Below the pieces are notes generated by a model, which saw only the letters and a list, made by a program, of their open reading frames with translations, searched no databases and was not told the origin of the DNA. The position numbers and the translations under genes were made by a program. From positions 451,354 to 515,353 of the forward strand of contig NZ_JANUGZ010000005.1 of the NCBI RefSeq assembly GCF_024753205.1: a stretch of DNA of 64,000 nucleotides, read 5' to 3'. The DNA is from Massilia aurea. GTDB lineage: Bacteria > Pseudomonadota > Gammaproteobacteria > Burkholderiales > Burkholderiaceae_D. Shown here piece by piece: positions 1-6,745 of the stretch (within the stretch, counting starts at the first letter, position 1; each line of letters opens with the position of its first letter).

Positions 1-1
1 G

Positions 2-796
2 CCGCTGATCGCGCTGGCGGTGACGCTGATCGGCTATGCCAACGCACGCCGGGTCGCGCGCATCGTGAAGGTGGATGTGCCGATTCGCGACTTGCCGGAG
101 GCACTGCACGGCTACACGATCGCGCAGATTTCGGACGTGCACGTGGGCCCGACCATCAAGCGCGCCTACCTGAATGCCATTGTCGACAAGGTCAACGCGC
201 TGGAAGCGGACGCGATTGCCGTCACGGGCGACCTGGTCGACGGCAGCGTGCAGCGCCTGGCGCCGCACACGGAACCACTGGGCCGCCTGCGCGCGGGCGA
301 TGGTGTGTATTTCGTGACCGGCAATCACGAGTACTACTCGGGCGCGCTCGAGTGGATTGCCGAAGTGCGGCGCCTGGGCCTGAACGTGCTGATGAACCAG
401 CACGTGATCGTGCACAAGGGTGACGCGCGCCTGATGATCGCGGGCGTGGCCGACTATCACGCCCATCACTTTCATCCCGAGCACAAGAGCGATCCACAAC
501 GCGCTGCGGCCGGTGCGCCGGCCGGCATTGGCGCGCGCGTGCTGCTCGCGCACCAGCCACGCAGCGCGACGGCGGCAGCGGCCGCGGGGTTCGACCTGCA
601 ACTGTCGGGCCATACGCACGGCGGCCAGTTCTTCCCGTGGAACCTGTTCGTGCCGCTGCAGCAGCCGTTCGTGGCTGGCCTGAACCGGGTGCGCGAGATG
701 TGGGTGTACACGAGCCGTGGCACCGGCTACTGGGGGCCGCCGAAGCGCTTTGGCGCGCCATCGGAAATCACGCTGGTGCGCCTGGTGGCGGCCTGA
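2..796 (+). CDS. Calcineurin-like metallophosphoesterase, 5'-truncated by the window edge
   Basis: Predicted membrane-anchored metal-dependent phosphoesterase of the YaeI/LpxG-like group. The frame is open back to base 2 and encodes the end of a hydrophobic helix (PLIALAVTLIGYA) before the catalytic domain, so the true start and further membrane segments lie outside the window. The metal-binding blocks appear in order: ISDVHVG (D-x-H), TGDLVDG, TGNHEYY, a histidine in LLAHQP, and SGHTHGGQ. The C-terminal sequence YTSRGTGYWGPPKRFGAPSEI is typical of this group. Family members hydrolyse phosphodiester or pyrophosphate bonds, in some cases in lipid A precursors; the substrate here cannot be read from sequence. 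It stands alone on this side, followed by a separately expressed peptidase gene. Confidence 0.85.
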   Translation, partial: PLIALAVTLIGYANARRVARIVKVDVPIRDLPEALHGYTIAQISDVHVGPTIKRAYLNAIVDKVNALEADAIAVTGDLVDGSVQRLAPHTEPLGRLRAGDGVYFVTGNHEYYSGALEWIAEVRRLGLNVLMNQHVIVHKGDARLMIAGVADYHAHHFHPEHKSDPQRAAAGAPAGIGARVLLAHQPRSATAAAAAGFDLQLSGHTHGGQFFPWNLFVPLQQPFVAGLNRVREMWVYTSRGTGYWGPPKRFGAPSEITLVRLVAA

Positions 797-896
797 CAAC
801 CGGGCCTGGCCCCGGCCACTTCATCAGGAAAGTCGGGGCGAAACCTTGCCGGATGCGCTATTGTTTGAATCCTTTCAATACCGCAAGGATTCCCGC

Positions 897-2342
897 ATGA
901 ACTTCCCCGTTCGCCGTCTTCGCAGTCTTCCCATGTTGGGCGCCATCGCCGCCACACTGATCGTCACACCGGCCTTGGCCGCCAGCCCCGGCAACGATCC
1001 TGCTGCGCTGGTCAAGATCCGCGACGCGGCAATGACGAGCGACTACGCCTGGCAACGCACGGAAGACATGACCGACCTGATCGGCCCGCGCCTGTCGGGT
1101 TCGCCAGGCGCAGCGGCGGCGGTGACCCAGGTTGCCGACGCCATGCGCAAACTTGGCGCGAAGGTGACGCTGCAGCCGGTGAAGGTCCCGCACTGGGTGC
1201 GCGGGATCGAGACGGGCGAACTGGTCGATTACACGGGCCGCCCAGCCGGCATCACGCAGCGCATCGTGCTGACCGCGCTGGGCGGCTCGGGCGCCACGCC
1301 AGTCGACGGCCTTGTCGCGCCTGTGCTCGTGCTCAGTAGTTTCGAAGAACTCAAGGCGCGGTCAGCCGAAGTGAAGGGCAAGATCGTGCTGTTCGATGTC
1401 GCTTTCGACCAGCATATGGCCGACCGCGGCCTGGCCGGGCCGGCCTATGGCGCGGGTTCGAACTACCGCCGCAATGGTCCACGCCTTGCGGCCGAGCTGG
1501 GCGCTGTCGGCGCACTGGTGCGCTCGGTCGGTGGCGCTGCTTATCGATTGCCGCACACGGGCTCGTCCGGCCTGTCGGATGATGCGCGCATCCCGGCAGC
1601 CGCCGTGACGGCCGAAGACGCGATGCTGATGGCACGCCTGGCCAAGCGCGGCCCGGTCAAGCTCAAACTCGTGCTGACCCCGAAAAACCTCCCCGACGCC
1701 GACAGCTTCAATGTGATCGCCGATCTGCCGGGCACGGACAAGCCGGAAGAAATCGTCATCGTCTCGGGCCACCTCGATTCGTGGGACTTGTCGCCCGGCG
1801 CGCACGATGACGCCGCCGCCGTGGCCAGCGCGATGGCCGTGTTCGATGTGCTGAAAAAACTCGATTACCGGCCGCGCCGCACGATCCGTTTCATCGCCTG
1901 GATGAACGAAGAGAACGGCATGCGCGGCGCGAGCACCTATCTTGCCGCCGAACAGGCGAACACCGCCAAACACTTTGGCGCGATCGAGAGCGACAATGGC
2001 GTTGGCCGCCCGTTCGGCTTGCGCGCCAGCGTGACGCCGCAGTCGGTGAAATTGTTCGCGCCGCTGCAAGCGGCCTTGCAGCCGATCGGCGCCGGCGTGT
2101 TCCAGCGCCAGGACGTGCTGGCAACGGGCGACCTGGCCGGCCTGGAACGCGCAGGCGTGCCAAGCTTCGCGCCCATCGTCGATACAGCGAACTATTTCGA
2201 CATCCACCACACGCCGGCCGACACGCTGGACAAGGTCGATCCCGACAGCCTGCGCCGCAACGTCGCGCTGATGGCGGCGACGGCCTGGTATCTGGCCAAT
2301 ATGGAGCAGCCAATTGGCCGCTCCAGCGTGCCGGCGCCGTGA
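897..2342 (+). CDS. Exported M28-family zinc aminopeptidase
   Basis: Predicted secreted zinc exopeptidase of family M28, 481 residues. I place the start at the ATG at 897 because it begins a clear signal peptide (MNFPVRRLRSLPML, a hydrophobic stretch, then TPALAA); reading further upstream gives non-signal sequence that overlaps the preceding gene. A PA-type insert domain probably lies around residues 130-240. The metal ligands of M28 are visible: VSGHLDSWD (His and Asp), GAHDDAAAV (bridging Asp) and NEENGMRG (catalytic and ligand Glu), with the last His in FDIHHTPADTLDK near the C terminus. Such enzymes remove N-terminal residues from peptides in the periplasm or medium. The gene ends two bases before a 12-bp tandem repeat. 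Confidence 0.88.
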   Translation: MNFPVRRLRSLPMLGAIAATLIVTPALAASPGNDPAALVKIRDAAMTSDYAWQRTEDMTDLIGPRLSGSPGAAAAVTQVADAMRKLGAKVTLQPVKVPHWVRGIETGELVDYTGRPAGITQRIVLTALGGSGATPVDGLVAPVLVLSSFEELKARSAEVKGKIVLFDVAFDQHMADRGLAGPAYGAGSNYRRNGPRLAAELGAVGALVRSVGGAAYRLPHTGSSGLSDDARIPAAAVTAEDAMLMARLAKRGPVKLKLVLTPKNLPDADSFNVIADLPGTDKPEEIVIVSGHLDSWDLSPGAHDDAAAVASAMAVFDVLKKLDYRPRRTIRFIAWMNEENGMRGASTYLAAEQANTAKHFGAIESDNGVGRPFGLRASVTPQSVKLFAPLQAALQPIGAGVFQRQDVLATGDLAGLERAGVPSFAPIVDTANYFDIHHTPADTLDKVDPDSLRRNVALMAATAWYLANMEQPIGRSSVPAP

Positions 2343-2343
2343 T

Positions 2344-2391
2344 GCGGGTCAGGTTGCAGGTCAGGCTGCGAGTCAGGCCGCGGGTCAGGCC
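2344..2391. repeat. Four tandem copies of a 12-bp unit
   Basis: Four adjacent imperfect 12-bp units are directly visible: GCGGGTCAGGTT, GCAGGTCAGGCT, GCGAGTCAGGCC and GCGGGTCAGGCC. They begin right after the stop codon of the M28 peptidase gene. The last unit supplies the TGA stop codon of the minus-strand DUF1566 gene. The unit length is a multiple of three, so copy-number changes would keep a reading frame. Confidence 0.8.
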
Positions 2392-2756
2392 GCTGTACTG
2401 ATCCGCCGTACCGCGCGCGCATGCCCGCGGTATGGCCGGCCGTAGATGGTCTGGATGCCACTGGCGAAATTCTGGCCCCAGACCAGCTGGGCGCGCGTGG
2501 CATGCGGCTCGCTGGACCAGTACCAGTCGCGCTGGAACGATTCGCGCAGGTTGGCAAACAGCAGCGCCAGCTCGCGCCGCGTGGGCAGGGCGCCGCCCTG
2601 GCTGGCGGCCCAGTCGGCGGCCGTGGGCCAGCTTACGTCCGCGCTGTCGCCTGGCAGCAGGACCAGGTGGTAGTCGGGATCGTCTTTGCCCAGGATGAGG
2701 CCAGCGTATTCTTCACCCTCTTGCAGCAGGCCCCGGATTTGCATGTATTCGCCCAT
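2385..2756 (-). CDS. Small DUF1566 (Lcl C-terminal-like) domain protein
   Basis: A 123-residue protein consisting almost entirely of a DUF1566-type domain. Visible hallmarks are a central SWPTAADWAASQGGALPTRRELALLF segment (the LPT-x-x-E-L signature) and the aromatic motif WYWSSEP, followed by a basic C terminus ending in RAVRRI. This fold occurs in many bacterial and phage proteins, often as a C-terminal module of surface or tail-fibre-associated proteins; its function alone is unknown. The start at 2756 is supported by GAGGTGA placed 5 bases upstream on the minus strand. No signal peptide is visible. The gene stands by itself between the M28 peptidase (convergent) and yedK. Confidence 0.75.
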   Translation of the reverse strand: MGEYMQIRGLLQEGEEYAGLILGKDDPDYHLVLLPGDSADVSWPTAADWAASQGGALPTRRELALLFANLRESFQRDWYWSSEPHATRAQLVWGQNFASGIQTIYGRPYRGHARAVRRISTAA

Positions 2757-2891
2757 GGATTCACCTCACGTGTGGTAGCAGTCCGGTAAGACTGGCGAAC
2801 ACGACGTTTGGTTGCATCCCCGGTTCGATCCAGATCAGACAACGGCCGGGTTCCAGGATATTCGTACTGCCGGACTGTGCGGCGGGATGGC

Positions 2892-3569
2892 TCAGGCGTT
2901 GCTGTCGATGGGTTGCGCGACCTCAGGTCCACCGGCGCCGGCGCGATTGACCTGTGTGCTGACTTCGTGCCAGACGAATGCGTCCGGGGGCAGGGCAGCC
3001 GAGCGGGCCAGCGCCAGCGCCTCTTCGCTCGAGAGCGCCGGATCGAGCCAGCGCTCGGCATCCTCGGCGTCGAGCACCACCGGCCGCCGGTCGTGGATGT
3101 CGAGCATGCCGCCCGAAGCATCGTCGGTCACGATGACAAAGCCGGCCTCGGCGCGGTTTTCGGTAAAACTGCCGAAGTTCGCCAGCGCCAGCATGAACAG
3201 CGGTGCACCATCCTTGCGGTGGATATGCCACGGCTGCTTGCTGCCTTTTTCGCCCGTCCACTCGTACCAGCCAGAGGCAGGCACGAGCGCGCGCCCCGAC
3301 TTGAGCAGGCCGCGCCAGTAGCGGTTGTCCAGCTTGTCCATACGCGCGTTGATGGTCACCGGGACCTTGCCCTTGGCCCAGCGCGCCTGGTAACTCCAGT
3401 ACACGTCGTCCACGCGCCGTTCGCCGTCCTGCAGATGCAGCACAGGGCGATAGGTGCCGGGCGGCACGTTGTAAGCCGGTTCGGATTCGCTGTCATACAC
3501 GGCGTCGAGCCAGCCCATGACGCTGGCGTAGTAACGGGCCGTTTGGCTTTGGTCAATTCGTCCACACAT
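2892..3569 (-). CDS. yedK: SOS response-associated peptidase, YedK/HMCES family
   Basis: A 225-residue SRAP-domain protein. Members form a thiazolidine DNA-protein crosslink with abasic sites in single-stranded DNA through an N-terminal cysteine exposed after removal of the initiator Met, which protects stalled replication forks. The start at 3569 is chosen because it gives Met-Cys-Gly-Arg, placing the essential Cys at position 2; the upstream in-frame extension would destroy that. Other family residues are visible: INARMDKLD (Asn), LVPASGWYEW (the Glu that helps crosslinking) and DIHDRRPVVL (His). Length matches the bacterial family. The gene is monocistronic and divergent from the next gene. 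Confidence 0.93.
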   Translation of the reverse strand: MCGRIDQSQTARYYASVMGWLDAVYDSESEPAYNVPPGTYRPVLHLQDGERRVDDVYWSYQARWAKGKVPVTINARMDKLDNRYWRGLLKSGRALVPASGWYEWTGEKGSKQPWHIHRKDGAPLFMLALANFGSFTENRAEAGFVIVTDDASGGMLDIHDRRPVVLDAEDAERWLDPALSSEEALALARSAALPPDAFVWHEVSTQVNRAGAGGPEVAQPIDSNA

Positions 3570-3640
3570 GCGGGTAATGGTAGCGCAAGGCGGCTGGACG
3601 CGTCGCACCGTGTTCTGCCCGCGCGCGACGCGTGTGGCAT

Positions 3641-3669
3641 TTGGCCGCAGCACGCCGCAATGGTATGCT
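3641..3669 (+). promoter_or_regulatory. Candidate sigma-70 promoter for the 3700-4333 gene pair
   Basis: TTGGCC at 3641-3646 and TATGCT at 3664-3669 are separated by exactly 17 bases; each matches four of six consensus positions. A transcript starting near 3676 would give a leader of about 24 bases with GAGGAG before the ATG at 3700. Found by eye only. Confidence 0.45.
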
Positions 3670-3699
3670 CAGGAATACAACGATTGATGAGGAGCAGGT

Positions 3700-4107
3700 A
3701 TGGCAGCAGGTTGGTGGACAGTATTAAGAACCGTTCCCTGGAGCGACGTAATCAGCGCAGCGCCGCAGGTGGCCAACGGCGCGCGGCGGCTGTGGGACAC
3801 GGTCAACCGCAACCGGCAGGGCATGCCCGATGAGCCGATGGGCGTGGCGCCCGGGATGGCGGGGCAGGAAGAAGACGTGTTCGATATCCTGATCCGCAGC
3901 GTCGAGCGCAATGATGCCGAGATCACCGATCTGCGCAACCAGATGCGTTCGGCCTCCGAAATCATCGCCAACCTGGCCGACCAGAATGCGCAGCTCATCG
4001 CCAAGATGGATGCTCAGCGCCAGAAGATGACGTGGATGGGCGCGACCGCAGCGCTGTCCGGCCTGCTGTCGGTCGTGGCGCTCGTGCTCGTGGCCGTACG
4101 TACCTAG
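3700..4107 (+). CDS. Small coiled-coil protein with C-terminal membrane anchor, unknown function
   Basis: I do not recognise a characterised family. The 135-residue product has a tryptophan-containing N terminus (AGWWTVLRTVPW), a linker rich in Gly and Pro, a helical heptad-like stretch from about residue 60 to 110 (VFDILIRSVERNDAEITDL onward) that should form a coiled coil, and a C-terminal hydrophobic helix (ATAALSGLLSVVALVLVAV). This looks like a tail-anchored inner-membrane protein with a cytoplasmic coiled coil. The start is supported by GAGGAG 6 bases upstream and a plausible promoter at 3641. The following small membrane protein begins 16 bases after its stop, so the two are likely co-transcribed. 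Confidence 0.7.
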   Translation: MAAGWWTVLRTVPWSDVISAAPQVANGARRLWDTVNRNRQGMPDEPMGVAPGMAGQEEDVFDILIRSVERNDAEITDLRNQMRSASEIIANLADQNAQLIAKMDAQRQKMTWMGATAALSGLLSVVALVLVAVRT

Positions 4108-4123
4108 TTAAACAAAGGCCGTC

Positions 4124-4333
4124 ATGAAAGTCGTCCTGATTTGCGCGACGCTGTTCATCTTCTTCTCGATGCTGATGAACAGCGCGCGCAAGCGTGGCAA
4201 GCTTGGCGATAACGCCAACCGCGCCGTGACCGGCCTGGCCACGTCGATGCGCATCTTCGTCTACGGCCTGCTGTGCTGCGTTGTGATCCTCTGCTGCGCC
4301 ATGGCCTGGCACATGCTCGGCCAGCAAGCCTGA
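4124..4333 (+). CDS. Small two-helix membrane protein, unknown function
   Basis: A 69-residue protein with two predicted membrane helices (VVLICATLFIFFSMLM and IFVYGLLCCVVILCCAMAW) joined by a basic loop (NSARKRGKLGDNANR), suggesting cytoplasmic exposure of the loop. Four cysteines cluster in the second helix. It begins 16 bases after the upstream coiled-coil membrane protein, with only a weak ribosome-binding sequence (AAAGG). No known family is recognised. Codon use matches the neighbours, which supports a real gene. Confidence 0.6.
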   Translation: MKVVLICATLFIFFSMLMNSARKRGKLGDNANRAVTGLATSMRIFVYGLLCCVVILCCAMAWHMLGQQA

Positions 4334-4346
4334 TCCGGGTGGCGAC

Positions 4347-4382
4347 GCCGACGCTGACGCCGGTCCCGGCTGCAGCGTCGGC
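4347..4382. terminator. Hairpin between convergent genes, possible bidirectional terminator
   Basis: GCCGACGCTG at 4347-4356 and its perfect complement CAGCGTCGGC at 4373-4382 can form a 10-bp stem with a 16-base loop. It lies in the 58-base gap between the small membrane-protein gene and the end of the paoC-like gene. There is no T run on either side, so termination is only presumed from position. Confidence 0.4.
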
Positions 4383-4391
4383 CCCAGAGCA

Positions 4392-6593
4392 CTACACCGG
4401 CAGCGGCATCTTCTCCAGCAGCTTGTCGAGCGTGACTGGATACTCGCGCACCCGCACGCCAGTGGCGTTGTAGACCGCATTGGCAATCGCTGCCGCCACG
4501 CCGCACAGCCCCAGTTCACCCACACCCTTGGCCTTCATCGGCGACGAATACTCGTCTTCCTCGTCCAGGAAAACCACGTCCTGATGCGGGATATCGGCAT
4601 GCACCGGCACCTCGTAGGTTGCCATGTCGTGATTGGCAAAGAAGCCCAGGCGCTTGTCGACCACCATGTGCTCCATCAGCGCGCCGCCCACACCCATCGT
4701 CATCGAGCCGATCACCTGGCTGCGCGCCGACTTCGGGTTCAGGATGCGGCCTGCCGCGCAGACGGCCAGCATGCGCCGTACGCGCGTCTCGCCCGTCACC
4801 GAATCAACCGCGACTTCGACGAAATGCGCGCCGAAGGTCGAGAGCTGGTTCTTTTTCGCCAGCTCGCCGAACTCGATGACATCCTCGGCCACCAGCTCAC
4901 CGCCCTCGGCCGCCTTGGCCAGCGGCTGGCTGGCGCCGCCAGCGCGCACGACGCCGTCGGCGAACACCGGGTCCGTCATGTTCATTTTGGCCGCGATCTG
5001 TTCGCGCAGCTTGACGCAGGCAGCGTACACGCCGGCCGTCGCACTGTTGGCGCCGAACTGGCCACCCGAGCCGGCCGACACGGGAAACTCCGAGTCGCCC
5101 AGCTTCACCTTCACGCGATCGAGCGGCAACCCGAGCATCTCAGCGGCGGTCTGCGCAATGATCGTGTAGCTGCCGGTACCGATGTCGGTCATGTCCGTCT
5201 CCACCGTCAGGATGCCATCCGTGCCAAGGCGCACGCGGGCGGCCGACTTGACCACGGGACTGTTGCGAAAGGCCGCCGCGACGCCGTGCCCGATCAGCCA
5301 CTGGCCTTCACGGACCTGGGCGGGCTTGGCATTGCGCGCCTTCCAGCCGAAGCGTTCAGCCCCGGTGCGCAGGCAGTCGACCAGGCGCCGTTCGGAGAAC
5401 GGACGGTTCGGCTTTTCCGGGTCGACCTTCGTGTCGTTCAGGATGCGCAGCTGCACCGGGTCCATGCCGAGCTTCTCGGCCAGTTCATCCATCGCGATTT
5501 CCAGCGCCATCATGCCCGGCGCCTCGCCCGGTGCGCGCATCGAATTGCCCTCTGGCAGATCGAGCACGGCCACGCGGGTCGCCGTCATCCGGTGTGCGCC
5601 CGCGTACAGCAGGCGGGTTTGCTGCGTTGCGACCTCGGGCCGGCCGCCCGGCAGGTTGCCGTTCCACGTTTCATGGCCGATGGCCTGGATGCGGCCATCG
5701 CGGCCCACGCCGATGCGCAGGCGCTGGATGGTTTTCGGCCGGTGCGTCGTGTTGTTGAAGATCTGGTGGCGCTGCAGGGCCACCTTGACCGGACGGCCGG
5801 CAGCGCGGGCGCCCAGCGCGGCCAGCACGGCGTCGGTGCGCAGGAACAGCTTGCCGCCGAAGCCGCCGCCGATGTAGGGCGCGACGACGCGCACCTTGTC
5901 CTTGCCGATATTCAGCGTCTTGGCCAGATCGGTGCGGCACCAGTCGACCATCTGCGTCGAGGTCCAGACTGTGAGCTTGTCGCCGTCCCAGCGTGCGGTG
6001 GTCGCGTGCGGTTCCATCATCGCGTGCGCCTGGTCGGGTGTCGTGTAGGTGGCGTCGAGTTTGACCGGGGCGCTGTCGAATGCGTGCTCGAAATCGCCGA
6101 CGCGGGTATCGGGCGGCGAGTTGCGTTCACCCTTGGGCGGGGTAGCGCTGTCCTTCACGCTGGCCAGATCGAAGCTGCCCTTGGCCTCGCTGTAGCTGAC
6201 CTTGACCAGATAGGCTGCAGCGCGCGCCTGCTCGAACGTCTCGGCCACCACGAGGGCGACTGCCTGGTGGTAGTGCATCACCTCGGGTCCGGCCAGGAGC
6301 CGGGCCGTGTTCTTCTGGCCCTTGCCCAGTGCGCCGGCGTTGGCGGCAGTGACAACGGCCAGCACGCCGGGCGCGCGGCGGGCTGCCGCGTCGTCGATGG
6401 CGAGAATCGTGCCCTTGGCGATTGTGGCGCCGACCATCACGCCGTGGGCGGCGTCCGGTACGGCCGCGTGGTGTTCATAGGCATACGGTGCCTGGCCGGT
6501 GCACTTGAGCGGGCCATCGACGCGGTCGTACGGCTTGCCTACGTGGCGCAGCGTGTCGATGGGATTGGTGGTAGCGGGGGTGGTAAATTTCAT
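4392..6593 (-). CDS. paoC: Periplasmic aldehyde oxidoreductase, molybdenum-binding subunit (second copy)
   Basis: Large molybdopterin-cytosine-dinucleotide-binding subunit of the xanthine oxidase family, 733 residues, close to E. coli PaoC (YagR). It is the last gene of the minus-strand pao operon and a clear paralogue of the gene just upstream. The two share long identical stretches, including MRAPGEAPGMMALE and DMTDIGTGSYTIIAQT, and almost identical N and C termini. Cofactor-binding glycine-rich motifs (YIGGGFGGKLF) are intact. The catalytic-base glutamate sits in KGVGELGLCG near the C terminus. The ATG at 6593 is chosen because it matches the paralogue start (MKFxTPATTNPID); the longer frame adds nine unmatched residues. 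A 152-base gap separates it from the first copy, unlike the 3-base and overlapping junctions upstream. Confidence 0.88.
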   Translation of the reverse strand: MKFTTPATTNPIDTLRHVGKPYDRVDGPLKCTGQAPYAYEHHAAVPDAAHGVMVGATIAKGTILAIDDAAARRAPGVLAVVTAANAGALGKGQKNTARLLAGPEVMHYHQAVALVVAETFEQARAAAYLVKVSYSEAKGSFDLASVKDSATPPKGERNSPPDTRVGDFEHAFDSAPVKLDATYTTPDQAHAMMEPHATTARWDGDKLTVWTSTQMVDWCRTDLAKTLNIGKDKVRVVAPYIGGGFGGKLFLRTDAVLAALGARAAGRPVKVALQRHQIFNNTTHRPKTIQRLRIGVGRDGRIQAIGHETWNGNLPGGRPEVATQQTRLLYAGAHRMTATRVAVLDLPEGNSMRAPGEAPGMMALEIAMDELAEKLGMDPVQLRILNDTKVDPEKPNRPFSERRLVDCLRTGAERFGWKARNAKPAQVREGQWLIGHGVAAAFRNSPVVKSAARVRLGTDGILTVETDMTDIGTGSYTIIAQTAAEMLGLPLDRVKVKLGDSEFPVSAGSGGQFGANSATAGVYAACVKLREQIAAKMNMTDPVFADGVVRAGGASQPLAKAAEGGELVAEDVIEFGELAKKNQLSTFGAHFVEVAVDSVTGETRVRRMLAVCAAGRILNPKSARSQVIGSMTMGVGGALMEHMVVDKRLGFFANHDMATYEVPVHADIPHQDVVFLDEEDEYSSPMKAKGVGELGLCGVAAAIANAVYNATGVRVREYPVTLDKLLEKMPLPV

Positions 6594-6745
6594 GGGCTCG
6601 GCCTTTATTCGCCTCCGCATGGCGCGGGGGAGGGGTTCGGTGCACCGGAAAAAGAGGGGAGCGCCTCATGGCCGCCAGGGACGGGGCCACGAGGGCAATG
6701 TGGCGAACGGCATCATGCCGCCGCCACTGGAACATCAAACGACCA

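Noticed and set aside
2815..2840. tRNA fragment suggested by GGTTCGATCC
   Set aside because: Only a T-loop-like stretch; no acceptor or anticodon stems can be formed.
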